A DNA stretch of 64,000 nucleotides, taken from Streptomyces ortus. GTDB lineage: Bacteria; Actinomycetota; Actinomycetes; Streptomycetales; Streptomycetaceae. The notes under the pieces are model-generated. The model made no database searches, had not been told where the DNA came from, and saw nothing but the letters and a program-made list of their open reading frames with translations. Location: NCBI RefSeq assembly GCF_026341275.1, contig NZ_JAIFZO010000002.1:62001-126000 (forward strand), written 5' to 3'. The translations under genes and the position numbers were made by a program. This document shows, piece after piece, positions 34,300 to 43,560 of the stretch (position 1 is its first letter; the number at the start of each line of letters is the position of its first letter).

Positions 34300-34340
34300 C
34301 TGGTCTCCGCACCGCCCGTCACGGGCGGTGCGGAGACCAG
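34300..34340 (-). terminator. 19-bp hairpin between nuclease and candidate immunity gene
   Basis: Arms 34300-34318 and 34322-34340 are exact complements around TCA. It lies 14 bases past the nuclease stop and before the 211-aa gene, mirroring the toxin-hairpin-immunity order at 8181-8302. Confidence 0.8.
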
Positions 34341-34354
34341 ATCATGATGCCTGT

Positions 34355-35746
34355 TCAGGCCGTGAACTCGATACGGAAGGGGTCGTTGTTCACCAGGCGC
34401 TGGTACTTGCGGAGTGAGCCGAGGACACCGCCCGCCGAGCTGTTGGCCCGCTGGCTGATGTGCAGCCGCAGGCAGGTTTCGGTGCCTGTGGTCGGACGGT
34501 CCGGCCAGGTTGCCGGGGCGGACCAGACGTTGTTCACGACCTGCGGGGTCAGTTCGGCGCACAGGCTTCCGTCCTGGCCGCCCTCCTTGGTGCTGGCCAT
34601 CGGGAACTCGTCGCAGCTGTCCGCGCCGCTCGTGTTCGGGTGGATGTTGGTGAAGGGCGTGCAGGTCGCGGCGCGGTTGGTGTTCGCCTGGTCCTGGTCG
34701 ACGGCGTGCAGGATGTTGGTGCCCCGCCGCTGCATGATCTCTTCGTAGATGGGGACGACGATCCCGTACTTCTCGTGGGAGCGGGAGTAGCTCAGTACCG
34801 GAAGGTCGTCGGTGGGGATGACGCAGCCGCGTAGCCGGGGCTGTTCCTTGTCGCAGCGGATCTCGCCGTCTGCGGGGCTGGACCAGGAGGCGTTCTCGTC
34901 GATCGGGGTGGCGCCGGGCATCGTCACGTACATCGCGTAGCTGGTGCGGAAGGAGGAGCGGGTCGTGTCGGTGGCGAAGGAGTCGCCGCTGTACTTGGTG
35001 GAACCCGAGACCTGCTGTTGCGGCACCAGGGTGGTGGCGAACCAGGGCTGCTGGGTGACGGTCTTGCAGCCGGCTCCGCAGCTGACCTTCATGCGCACCG
35101 TGAGGCTCTTCACGTCACCGGAGACGTTGATCAGTTTGGCGGTGATCGTTTCTTTGAGGTCGAGGGTCTTGTAGGAGGTGGCGAGGGTGGAGTTCACCTC
35201 GATGTCGCCGGTGCCGATGGGGACGCTTTGCGCGTTGTAGAGCGTGTACTTGACGATGACGCCACGCAGGCACATGCCGCCGGTGCGGCTCCAGGTCCAC
35301 TGGCCCTCGTTGGCGACTGCGCAGGAGGGCTCGGGCGGCTCCGGATCATCGGCGTCCGGCTCGAACTCCGAGGTGGTGCCGTCACCGGACGGGTCGTCGG
35401 CGGCAGCGGCGGTGATGCCGGCGGCGGGCGGGGAGGGTGCGGCAGGCTGACGGCTCGTGGCGCCGCTCTTCTCAGCGGATACGGGCTGTACACGTGTGCA
35501 CGCTTTGACCGCGCCGCCCGCGTCCGTGCGGTTCTCGGTGGGGATCGTGGTACAGGTTGTGTCTGCGGTAAAGGCGGCGCTCTGTGTGAGTGTTTCGGCG
35601 GAGGTTGTCGCCGCGGTGGTGGCCGCCGGTGTGGCGATGGTGGTGGCGGCCGGTGTGGCCTGGCTGATGCCGGCTCCGGTGGTGCCGGTCGCGGTGACGG
35701 CGAGGAGGGCTGCCATCAGCAGCGCCGGTCTGGATGGTTTTCTCAC
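34355..35746 (-). CDS. Secreted NucA/NucB-type DNase downstream of umbC
   Basis: 463 residues. Residues 1-30 are a Sec signal (RPALLMAALLAVTATG). Residues 30-140 are Ala/Thr/Pro-rich and low complexity. Residues 140-270 look beta-rich with several Cys (CAVANEGQWTWSRTGGMC; KVSCGAGCK). The C-terminal 170 residues hold the NucA/NucB motif CDEFPMASTKEGGQDGS near residue 385, then RLVNDPFRIEF at the end. NucA/NucB enzymes are extracellular, metal-dependent DNases. The gene starts 57 bases after umbC on the same strand, so it belongs with the umbrella-toxin operon; a candidate immunity gene follows. It is likely a secreted effector or a scavenging nuclease. Confidence 0.8.
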   Translation of the reverse strand: MRKPSRPALLMAALLAVTATGTTGAGISQATPAATTIATPAATTAATTSAETLTQSAAFTADTTCTTIPTENRTDAGGAVKACTRVQPVSAEKSGATSRQPAAPSPPAAGITAAAADDPSGDGTTSEFEPDADDPEPPEPSCAVANEGQWTWSRTGGMCLRGVIVKYTLYNAQSVPIGTGDIEVNSTLATSYKTLDLKETITAKLINVSGDVKSLTVRMKVSCGAGCKTVTQQPWFATTLVPQQQVSGSTKYSGDSFATDTTRSSFRTSYAMYVTMPGATPIDENASWSSPADGEIRCDKEQPRLRGCVIPTDDLPVLSYSRSHEKYGIVVPIYEEIMQRRGTNILHAVDQDQANTNRAATCTPFTNIHPNTSGADSCDEFPMASTKEGGQDGSLCAELTPQVVNNVWSAPATWPDRPTTGTETCLRLHISQRANSSAGGVLGSLRKYQRLVNNDPFRIEFTA

Positions 35747-35803
35747 AGTGTGTCTCCTGCTTCGAGCTTCACGTTGTTCATGGGGATGGGGGTGGGGGGC
35801 GTA

Positions 35804-38800
35804 TCAGGCGACCAGGTCGACGAGGCTCTTAGTGATGCTGGAGACCTTGTCCTCGGCGACGTCCGTGATCTTGTCTACGACGGGCTTGATGAGCTTGCCG
35901 CCAGCGGCTTTGTCGGCTGCGCCCAGCCACTTGGACTGGCCGAAGGTGACCAGGCTCAGGCCGGTGCCGGCGGCGGAGGTGAAGAACTCGCCGCTGGTGA
36001 AGCCGTGTTCGATGCCGGTGAAGAGGGAGCCGAGGGCGCCCGCGCCGGTGGCGAGGGTGGCGAAGAAGCCGGCTGCGGCGAGGGCCGGCGGGAAGACGAA
36101 GGCGGCGAGGGTGCAGCCGGCTGCGAGGAAAGCGGCGCCGATGCTGACCGCGTTGGCCGCGTCGGCGTAGAACTGGGCGTCGTTCCACCATTCGTCGGAG
36201 TTGGCGGGGTCCTTGGTGCCGTTGGGGTTGACCTGGTCGTTCTTGCCGTTGCCGGCCGGGTCGAGTTTGGCGTCACGGTCGGCCTTGGCCTTGGCTGCGG
36301 CCTCCCTGGCTTTGGCGATCACCTCGGCGGCGTGCTTCTCGGCGGTGATCCGCTGGGCCTCGGAGTAGGCGGCGGCGGCCGCTGTGGCGTCCGCCTGCGC
36401 GGCAAGTTTGGCGGCACGGGCTGCGGCAGCCGACGTCTGGGCCGCGGCGGAGGACTTGAGAGCGGCGCGCGCCGAGTCCATCGCCTTGTTGGCGGAGTAG
36501 TTCGCTGAGCGGGCCGCGCCGCGGGCGGTCGCGGCGGCCGACTTCGCGGTGTTGGCGGAGGCCTGGGCATCGGCGGCCGACTTGTCGGCGGCGTCCGCGT
36601 TCCGGCGCGCCTCGTCGGCGAAGTTTTCGGCCTTGGCGGCGGAGGCGATCGCCTTGTCCGCCCATTCCTGGGCCTTGGCGGCGTCGTTACGGGCGTCGTA
36701 GGAGGCCTTGGTCGCCAGCGCGGCGTCCTCCTGCGCCTTCTCGGCGATCTTCGCTGCTGCCGCGATGGCGCCGCGGATCGCGGCGACGTGGGTGGCGGTG
36801 TCGTGGTCGAACTGGGCCGTACGGAACTGGACCAGGGTGATGAAGTTGCGGAGCATCCACGCCGGGCCCTCGAGGGCGACCTCCGCGTACGCCTTGGTGA
36901 AGGCGCCGCCGGTGGTGAGGAGCTCGTTGGCGCGGACCCGGTCGTCCTCGTAGACCGCCAGCGGGTAGTCGTGGTCGAAGAAGTAGTTGAGCGATTCGGT
37001 GGTGTTGATGTCGAGCGCCTTGTTGCCGGCGGCCTTGACGGCCTTGCCCGCGCCCTCATCGGCGATGATCTTGTTGATTGCCACCCGCAGTTCCTCGTCC
37101 GAGGCTCTCTTCATCCCGCTGGTGAGGAAGTCGCCGACGGCCGCGATGTCAGAGCTCTCCAGGGCGAGCGCGGCGGCCTCGGCGACCTTCGGTGCGGCGA
37201 TGGTCGCCACGTGGAGTGCGGTCTCACGGTCGTCCTGGCTCTGGGCGACGCTCCGGTCGATGTCGATCCAGGCGTAGACGTCGTCGTCGGAGCCGGCGAG
37301 CGCGTGCTGGGCGGCCTGCCGGGTCCAGGCGCCCCTGGCATCAAGCAGGGCGATAGCGGCCTTGCGCCCCAGGGGCGCAGCGAGACCCAGATCACCGGAG
37401 TACAGGGCCTGCTCGGCCTGGGCGATCCGGTCCTTGGTCTCCTGCGTGGTGCGGTCCGCAAGGAGCCGCTTGTCGCGGACGTCGGCCAGTTCGGTCGTCT
37501 CGATGGAGGCGAGTAGCTGTGCCTCCTCGATCGCCTGCTGCTTGTCCTGCTCCAGGGTCTGGGCCTCGGCGGCGCGCGCGTTCTTCTCCACCTCGATGGC
37601 GTCGGACACGGCCTGGGTGGCAACGTTCGCGGCTTTCACGGCCTGATCGGAGTGTGCGGTCGACTTGTTGGCGTAGTCGATGGCCTGGCCTGCGTACTTC
37701 ACGGCCTCCTCGGCGGCGGCTGCCGCCTTGTCGGCGTGGTCGGCTGCGGAGTTGGCGGCGTCGCGCGCGGTGCGTGCCGCCGCCGCGGCGGCGGACGCCA
37801 GGGACTGGGCGGCGGAGGCTGCGTTGGTAGCGCGGTTGGCGGCGCTGGTGGCGATGGCGGCCTGGCGCTTCGCCTCGTCGGCCTCGGCCTTGGCGGCACC
37901 CGCCGAGGCGGCGGCCTGTGCGGCGGCGGTGGCGGCGGCGGCCGAGTTGCGTGCGGCGGAGGCGGCCGCCTTGCCGGCGGTCGCCGCCTGGTCGCCGGCG
38001 ATGGCCGCCTTGTCGGCGGCCTTGGCAGCGGTACGGGCCTTGTCGGCGGCGTTCTTCGCGGCGACCGCAGCGTCCTTGGCGATCTGTGTCTTGTTCGCGT
38101 CCTTGGAGGCGGCTATCGCTGCGCTGTAGGCGTAGGCTGCGGCGCTGCCTGCCTTCGAGGCGGCCTGTGCGGCGCCGGCGGCTGCCCAGGAGGCGCGGCG
38201 GGATGCCTTCACCGCGGCGTTGGAGGCGTTGATGGCGTTGCGTGCGGCGTCTGCCGCGCCCTTTGCCGCGCTCGACGCTTTGCGGGCCGCGGCCGCTGAC
38301 TTCTGCACATCGCTCTGGGCGGCGGATGCCTCGGCGGCGGCTTTCTGGGCGGCCTCCTTGGCTTTTCCGGCGGCGGTTTCGGCGCGTGCGGAGGCCTCCA
38401 CGGCCAGGTTGGTCTCGCGTTCGGCGCGCTTGCCCTCGCGCTCGACGACGGCCACCAGTTCCTCGATGGTCGCCGACTCCTGGTCGCGGGCACGCGCGAT
38501 GTGCTGACCGGTCTCGATGAACCACTCCACATCGGTCGCGGTGCCGCTGAGCGCACGGTTCGCGTACTTCCGCACCTCCGCGCCGGCGGTCAGCAGCATG
38601 GCGCTGATCTGGACCTGGGTGTCCTCCAGGCGTGCGTCGTACTGCTTGTCGGTGAGGAAGGCGGTGAGTGTCGGCGCGGTGCCGGTGTCGAGGGCGGTGT
38701 TGGCGTCGCGCACCACCGCCTTGTCGCCGGTGGCCGAGACGACGGTGGTGGCGACCTGGAGGTCTTCGATGATGGCGGGTTTGAAGCCGTCTTTCAGGAA

Positions 38801-39184
38801 CGCGGCGATCGCGGTGTCGCCGTTCTCGAGGGCGGCGACGGCCTCCCGGCGCAGGCCCTTGCCCGCACGGTCCAAGCTGCGAACGATCGCGACCCGGTTG
38901 TCTTCCACGGTCTGCTTGGGCAGCGTCTCAACGAGGAACGTCTGGATGTCGGCATCTGTCCCGTAGAGGGCCTGGGCGGCGGCGGCTTTGACGCCCTTGC
39001 CTCCGGTCAGCCACGCCCTGACAACCTTGGCGCGCTCGGTGTCCGGCAGCGGCACCGGTTCGGGCACGGCGCTTTCGGTGGCAGCGGCGGTGGCCGGTAT
39101 CAGGGCCGAGGGTGTGGCCGCTACGGCGGCAGCGGCCGCGAGAGAGCCGAGTACGCGGCGTCTGCTCCAGAACGTTGTCTGCAT
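35804..39184 (-). CDS. umbC: UmbC: ALF-repeat ring and coiled-coil stalk protein of an umbrella toxin
   Basis: 1126 residues from the ATG at 39184 (AAGGAA upstream). It starts with a twin-arginine signal (SRRRVLGSLAAAAAV). Residues 50-235 are four ALF-type repeats (AWLTGGKGVKAAAAQALYG and relatives). Residues 235-590 are a very long Ala-rich coiled coil. Residues 608-800 hold four more ALF repeats. Residues 800-965 are a second coiled coil. Residues 978-1126 are a linker and a hydrophobic Gly/Ala-rich domain (SIGAAFLAAGCTLAAFVFPP) ending VDLVA. This two-fold ALF-and-coil layout is the known UmbC plan: eight ALF repeats build a ring and the coils a stalk with the toxin tip. The tip has no nuclease motif and looks membrane-active or pretoxin-like. 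It is divergent from umbB-umbA. Confidence 0.9.
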   Translation of the reverse strand: MQTTFWSRRRVLGSLAAAAAVAATPSALIPATAAATESAVPEPVPLPDTERAKVVRAWLTGGKGVKAAAAQALYGTDADIQTFLVETLPKQTVEDNRVAIVRSLDRAGKGLRREAVAALENGDTAIAAFLKDGFKPAIIEDLQVATTVVSATGDKAVVRDANTALDTGTAPTLTAFLTDKQYDARLEDTQVQISAMLLTAGAEVRKYANRALSGTATDVEWFIETGQHIARARDQESATIEELVAVVEREGKRAERETNLAVEASARAETAAGKAKEAAQKAAAEASAAQSDVQKSAAAARKASSAAKGAADAARNAINASNAAVKASRRASWAAAGAAQAASKAGSAAAYAYSAAIAASKDANKTQIAKDAAVAAKNAADKARTAAKAADKAAIAGDQAATAGKAAASAARNSAAAATAAAQAAASAGAAKAEADEAKRQAAIATSAANRATNAASAAQSLASAAAAAARTARDAANSAADHADKAAAAAEEAVKYAGQAIDYANKSTAHSDQAVKAANVATQAVSDAIEVEKNARAAEAQTLEQDKQQAIEEAQLLASIETTELADVRDKRLLADRTTQETKDRIAQAEQALYSGDLGLAAPLGRKAAIALLDARGAWTRQAAQHALAGSDDDVYAWIDIDRSVAQSQDDRETALHVATIAAPKVAEAAALALESSDIAAVGDFLTSGMKRASDEELRVAINKIIADEGAGKAVKAAGNKALDINTTESLNYFFDHDYPLAVYEDDRVRANELLTTGGAFTKAYAEVALEGPAWMLRNFITLVQFRTAQFDHDTATHVAAIRGAIAAAAKIAEKAQEDAALATKASYDARNDAAKAQEWADKAIASAAKAENFADEARRNADAADKSAADAQASANTAKSAAATARGAARSANYSANKAMDSARAALKSSAAAQTSAAAARAAKLAAQADATAAAAAYSEAQRITAEKHAAEVIAKAREAAAKAKADRDAKLDPAGNGKNDQVNPNGTKDPANSDEWWNDAQFYADAANAVSIGAAFLAAGCTLAAFVFPPALAAAGFFATLATGAGALGSLFTGIEHGFTSGEFFTSAAGTGLSLVTFGQSKWLGAADKAAGGKLIKPVVDKITDVAEDKVSSITKSLVDLVA

Positions 39185-39620
39185 GGGAAATTCCTTATCG
39201 AGGCAGCGGAGTGAGGCCCGCCGCAATCGCGCCGACAGGGCAAGCCACGGAAATACGTGCGGGGGCATCACTGAATTGCAGTGACCCTATCAACTCGCAG
39301 CCTTAAAACCAGCGTTGTGGGCCGGGCAGGGCAACTCGGCCACAATGCATGCCTTTACATGACCCTCACAATCATCCATACAACCTTTTCGCGAGATGGC
39401 GAAGGTCACACCAAGCATGTATTCAATGCCCCGTTTGGGCAGGTAAAAGCGGTAGACCAAGGGTCTACTTCGTGTTGCCATGACGGAACCCACGGTGATG
39501 ACGCGTCGTCAAGCCTGTCCCCAGGGTGGCCGGGCGGGGCGCTTCAGGACGACGATAAGAGCCTTTGAACACTCAATCCTGTCCTGTATGCCTGTGATTT
39601 TATTCGAGCTGAGGAATGCA
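39185..39620. promoter_or_regulatory. Divergent promoter region of the Umb locus with a dyad
   Basis: 436 bases separate umbC (leftward) from umbB (rightward), lower in GC than the genes. GTAGACC-AAG-GGTCTAC at 39452-39468 is a perfect dyad and a plausible operator. No gene is supported here; short frames inside are unlikely. Confidence 0.65.
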
Positions 39621-40169
39621 ATGAGGAAGCGCAGCACAATGACACCGCGACAGCGAAGAATTGGACTTGCGGCAAGAATTTTCGGCACTGTGGCAACCGG
39701 CGCTCTCACAATCCTCGCGATGACCACCGGCCTCCTCGGCTCGCCCGCCCATGAGACATCGGCATCACCCGGGCTTGTCGCGGACGGCACTCCCGGCTAC
39801 GCCGTCGAGGACTACAACTACCCGCAGGCCGACAAAATCCTGGCGGAGAAGAACCTCGTCCTCAAGCGCGGCGACGGACACATCACCCTCGCTGACTGCG
39901 CGGCCGGCACGGGGCAGCTGGAGCTCCTGGCACGCAACAACACCAGCAAGATCTGCTTCAAGGTCGTCGGCAACGAGGGCTGGCTGACCCTGGAGATCCC
40001 TTCCGTCTACTCGGTGAAAGGCAACGACTACTCCACCACCGTCGACATGACCGTCGGCGCCGAGGAGAAGACCTACGAGATCGACAAGAACACCTGGACA
40101 CCTGTGGGTGAGGCCGCGGACACAGAAGGCCGGGAGCACATGCTCGTGGAGATCCGGACGACGAAGTAG
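39621..40169 (+). CDS. umbB: UmbB: adaptor protein of the umbrella toxin
   Basis: 182 residues from the ATG at 39621 (GAGGAA upstream). Residues 1-45 are a basic N-terminus with a hydrophobic signal or anchor (IFGTVATGALTILAMTTGLL). The mature part is a small beta-rich domain (ELLARNNTSKICFKVVGNEG, YSTTVDMTVGAEEKTYEID) of about 130 residues with two Cys. The size, secretion and position between umbC and umbA match UmbB, which links lectin spokes to the UmbC ring. It is cotranscribed with umbA. Confidence 0.8.
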   Translation: MRKRSTMTPRQRRIGLAARIFGTVATGALTILAMTTGLLGSPAHETSASPGLVADGTPGYAVEDYNYPQADKILAEKNLVLKRGDGHITLADCAAGTGQLELLARNNTSKICFKVVGNEGWLTLEIPSVYSVKGNDYSTTVDMTVGAEEKTYEIDKNTWTPVGEAADTEGREHMLVEIRTTK

Positions 40170-40260
40170 CCGCGTGCGGGTGCAGATTCCCGCAACTGCC
40201 CTGTTCAGCACCGCATGCCTATCGTCCAAGTCCGCGTCCAGCAAGGAACCTCGCACACCC

Positions 40261-42471
40261 ATGAGACTCACCAGACGATCCCGCAGCGTCGCGCTCGCCG
40301 CGTCCATGGCCGCCGCACCGCTCATGCTGAGCGCTGTTCCGGCCGCCGCCGTAACCGGCCCGGCTTCCGCCGCCGCCGACACCACCCACGCCTACACCGC
40401 ACAGCTGACCATCGGCAGTCACGACCAGGGCTGCTCCGGCGTTCTGGTCGACACCGAATGGCTACTCACCGCCGCCAGCTGTTTCGCCGCGGACCCGGCG
40501 ACCAGCCTTGCCGTCGACGCCGGCGCGCCCAAGAAGCCGGTCACCGCCACCATCGGCCGCACCAATCTGAGCAGCAGCTCCGGCGCCGTACGCCAGGTAG
40601 TCGAGCTGGTGCCGCGCACCGACCGCGATGTGGTCCTGGCCCGCCTGAACCAGCCAGTCACCAACGTCGCGCCGGCCACCCTGGCCAGCACCGCACCCAC
40701 CGCCGGCGAGGAACTGAAGTTCGCGGGCTACGGCCGTACCGCTGATGAGTGGGCGCCGCTGAGCCTGCACACCGGCACCTACACCGTCAACTCGGCCGCC
40801 GCTACCACGGCGGCCGTCACCGGCAAGGACGCCGCCGCATGCCTGGGCGACTCCGGCGGCCCCGTCCTTCGCGGTACCGGCTCCACGGCTCAGCTGATCG
40901 CCCTCAACAGCCAGTCATTCCAGGGCGGTTGTCTCGGCACCGACGCCACTCAGACCAGTACCGCAGGTATCACCGCCCGTGTCGACGACCTGAAGTCCTG
41001 GATCGACACTAAGGTCCGCGCCACAGCGATCACCGACTTCAACGGTGACGGCGTCGAAGACATCGCCATCGCCGATCCGAAGGCGAGCGTCGGCGGGGAT
41101 GCCGGCGCCGGCCTGGTACGGGTCGTGTACGGCGGCAAGGGCACCGCTCAGATCGACCAGGACCTGGACTGGGTGTCCGGCGGAGCCGAGGCGAACGACG
41201 GCTTCGGCGAGGCGCTGGCCACCGTCGATTACAACCAGGACGGATACACCGACCTGGTGGTCGCCAGCCCGGGAGAGGCACTGGCCGACGTCCCGAACGC
41301 GGGCATGGTCCACGTACTCTTCGGCGGCCCCAGCGGACTGGGAACCGGAGCGGTCAAGAGCAAGAACCTGGAGCAGGGCGCGGGCACCGGCGCGATCCTC
41401 GCCTCGACCTCCGAGGCCGGTGACCGCATGGGCCAGGCCCTCACGGCCGGCACCACAGCCGCAGGCCGCCCGTGGATCCTCATCGGTGTACCGGGCGAGT
41501 CCGTCGGCACCGAGGCCGGGGCCGGCATGGTCTTCTACGTCTACGGCGACACCAGCCGCACCCTCCACCAGGACCTTCCCACCTCAGTGCCGGGGGTGGC
41601 CGAGGCCGGCGACAAGTTCGGTGCCGCCGTCGCGGGCGACGGAAACTTCTTCGCCATCGGCGCGCCCGGCGAAGCCATTGGCACCGCGACCGAATCCGGC
41701 ACGGTGGCCCTGTTCAGCCACACCCTGGACGCGGACGGCCGGCCCACCTCCATCGGCGGTCTAGACCAGGACAACAGCGCAGTCACCGGTGCCGCCGAGG
41801 CGGGCGACGAGTTCGGGGCCGCCCTGGCCATGACCGCCTACCGCTCCTCCACCACGACCGGTAGCAACACCTCCATGCTGGCGATCGGTTCACCGGGCGA
41901 GACCACCACCGCTGGCGGTGCCGACGCAGGGGAAGCAGGCCGCGCCATCCTGGTACGGGTCAACGCCGACAGCACCTGGAGCTACCTGCGTGAACTCCGC
42001 CAGGGCGAAGCGGACGACACAGTCGTGGGCACCTCGGAGACCGGTGACCGGATGGGAGAGAGCCTGACAGCGATCAACACTGCGCCGCGCGAAGTAGCCA
42101 CCGCTACCACCCTGCTCCTCGCCGTCGGAACCCCTGGTGAGGCCATCGGTACGGAGGCCGCGGCCGGGGCGATCCACAGCTTCTCGATGCTGGGCGCGGC
42201 GGGCGACAGCGACCTGTGGCTCGAAGCCGGAGACGGCGACGGCATTCCCGGCACTCCCAAAGCCGGCCAGCGCGTGGGCCAGAGCATCCACTTCACCGGC
42301 ACTCGCCTGTACGCCGGCATGCCTTACGGGCCCAGCGCCTACGGCGCCCTGCATGCCCTGCCGATCGGCAATGTCATTCCCGGCGGCACCGACGGAACGG
42401 TGACCACCTACCAACCCGGAGCCGGCGGCCTACCCACGACGGGAACCGCGTTCGGCTACGCCGCGCGCTGA
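40261..42471 (+). CDS. umbA: UmbA: trypsin-fold/beta-propeller lectin protein
   Basis: 736 residues from the ATG at 40261. Residues 1-38 are a signal peptide. Residues 40-245 have a trypsin fold: Asp123 and GDSGG (Ser198) are present, but the catalytic His position reads LLTAASC with Ser73, so it should be a pseudoprotease. Residues 255-730 are FG-GAP/VCBS-like propeller repeats (DFNGDGVEDIAIADP; IGVPGESVG; IGAPGEAIG; VGTPGEAIG), the lectin that targets cell surface glycans. It completes the Umb set with umbB and umbC. A hairpin at 42486-42517 may terminate the operon. Confidence 0.85.
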   Translation: MRLTRRSRSVALAASMAAAPLMLSAVPAAAVTGPASAAADTTHAYTAQLTIGSHDQGCSGVLVDTEWLLTAASCFAADPATSLAVDAGAPKKPVTATIGRTNLSSSSGAVRQVVELVPRTDRDVVLARLNQPVTNVAPATLASTAPTAGEELKFAGYGRTADEWAPLSLHTGTYTVNSAAATTAAVTGKDAAACLGDSGGPVLRGTGSTAQLIALNSQSFQGGCLGTDATQTSTAGITARVDDLKSWIDTKVRATAITDFNGDGVEDIAIADPKASVGGDAGAGLVRVVYGGKGTAQIDQDLDWVSGGAEANDGFGEALATVDYNQDGYTDLVVASPGEALADVPNAGMVHVLFGGPSGLGTGAVKSKNLEQGAGTGAILASTSEAGDRMGQALTAGTTAAGRPWILIGVPGESVGTEAGAGMVFYVYGDTSRTLHQDLPTSVPGVAEAGDKFGAAVAGDGNFFAIGAPGEAIGTATESGTVALFSHTLDADGRPTSIGGLDQDNSAVTGAAEAGDEFGAALAMTAYRSSTTTGSNTSMLAIGSPGETTTAGGADAGEAGRAILVRVNADSTWSYLRELRQGEADDTVVGTSETGDRMGESLTAINTAPREVATATTLLLAVGTPGEAIGTEAAAGAIHSFSMLGAAGDSDLWLEAGDGDGIPGTPKAGQRVGQSIHFTGTRLYAGMPYGPSAYGALHALPIGNVIPGGTDGTVTTYQPGAGGLPTTGTAFGYAAR

Positions 42472-42485
42472 AGCCAACACAGCCA

Positions 42486-42517
42486 TCGGCCACCAGCTAC
42501 TCACTCCTGGTGGCCGA
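42486..42517 (+). terminator. 11-bp hairpin after umbA
   Basis: TCGGCCACCAG (42486-42496) pairs with CTGGTGGCCGA (42507-42517), loop of 10 bases, 14 bases after the umbA stop. Confidence 0.65.
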
Positions 42518-42873
42518 CTGGTCGGCCGGGACCGGCCAAGGCTCCCGAAAAGCCACAGGTGGAATGAGGAAGAGGTCGTCCATGTCGACGACGCGTCCGG
42601 CAGCCATCGGGTGCACTGATCGATCTTGCCCGCGACATCGACGCCCGGCCACGCCGACGGGTACGACGCGGCCGGCCGGATCCGCTCCTGGCATATCTGA
42701 CCGCCGACCATGGGCGGCGGGGGAGCACGGCGCATCCGAGGTGCTCTACCCGGACTGCGATGCACCCCGCGAGAGCCCGGCACCACCCCGCTTTCCGCGC
42801 AGGTTCGTTTCTCCGGTACGACTGTTCTCCTCACACGGGTGACCTGCAGGGCAGTTACCGCACAGAGTGGTCG
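42518..42873. other. Non-coding stretch
   Basis: No gene is supported; minus-strand codons around 42550-42650 resemble a remnant at best. It should hold the promoter of the HNH nuclease gene. Confidence 0.45.
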
Positions 42874-43560
42874 GTGGGTCGCTATCAACAGCATTTGATC
42901 AAGTCTGCTCTGCGGGGCCTCGCGGCCGCCGCCCTCATCGTCCTGCCGTACGCGGCCGCCCCGCCGGCCCACGCCGCGCAGAGCGTTCCGCTCGCCGCGG
43001 CCGTCGAGCGCCTGACTGTAGGCACCGAGTCGCGGGAGGGATATCAGCGCACGTCCTTCAAGCACTGGAACGCCGGCCGGAATCCTTCCGACGGCTGCAG
43101 TACCCGCAGCGAGGTGCTGATCTCCGAGGCCGTCGACGCCCCTGAGATCGGCCCCGCCTGCCGGCTGACGGGCGGCCGCTGGTGGTCCTATTACGACGCG
43201 ACCTGGGTGACCTCCGCGTCCGGCCTGGACATCGACCACATGGTGCCCCTGGCGGAAGCCTGGGACTCGGGTGCCTCCGCCTGGACGGCGCAGCGCCGCG
43301 AGGCCTACGCGAACGACCAGGGCGCGGAGACGTCCCTGGTGGCCGTCACTGGCAGATCCAACCGCAGCAAGAGCGACAAGGACCCGGCCGACTGGATGCC
43401 GCCCGCCCCCGACGCCGCGGTGCGTTGCACGTACGCCGCACAGTGGGTGGGTACGAAGCTGCGCTGGAATCTCACCGTCGACGACGGTGAACTCGCGGCC
43501 CTGCGGGACGTCGCCGGCGGCTGTCCGCTGGAGTCCGTGGCGTACGAGCCCGCCGGGTAG
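42874..43560 (+). CDS. Secreted HNH nuclease (DUF1524/GmrSD C-terminal type)
   Basis: 228 residues from the GTG at 42874 (a TTG 21 bases later is an alternative). A signal peptide (KSALRGLAAAALIVLPYAAA, then PAHAAQ) is followed by a mature domain with the HNH layout: LDIDHMVPLAEAWDSGA, SLVAVTGRSNRSKSDKDPAD, then WMPPAP and CRLTG/CTYA Cys pairs. This family gives extracellular DNases in Streptomyces. It lies just beyond umbA, so it could support the antagonism region, but it is common elsewhere too. Confidence 0.85.
   Translation: MGRYQQHLIKSALRGLAAAALIVLPYAAAPPAHAAQSVPLAAAVERLTVGTESREGYQRTSFKHWNAGRNPSDGCSTRSEVLISEAVDAPEIGPACRLTGGRWWSYYDATWVTSASGLDIDHMVPLAEAWDSGASAWTAQRREAYANDQGAETSLVAVTGRSNRSKSDKDPADWMPPAPDAAVRCTYAAQWVGTKLRWNLTVDDGELAALRDVAGGCPLESVAYEPAG

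Noticed and set aside
35018-39214. Several long plus-strand frames opposite umbC and the DNase gene
   Set aside because: These are mirror frames of high-GC Ala-rich sequence with no domains; the minus frames have signal peptides and known motifs.
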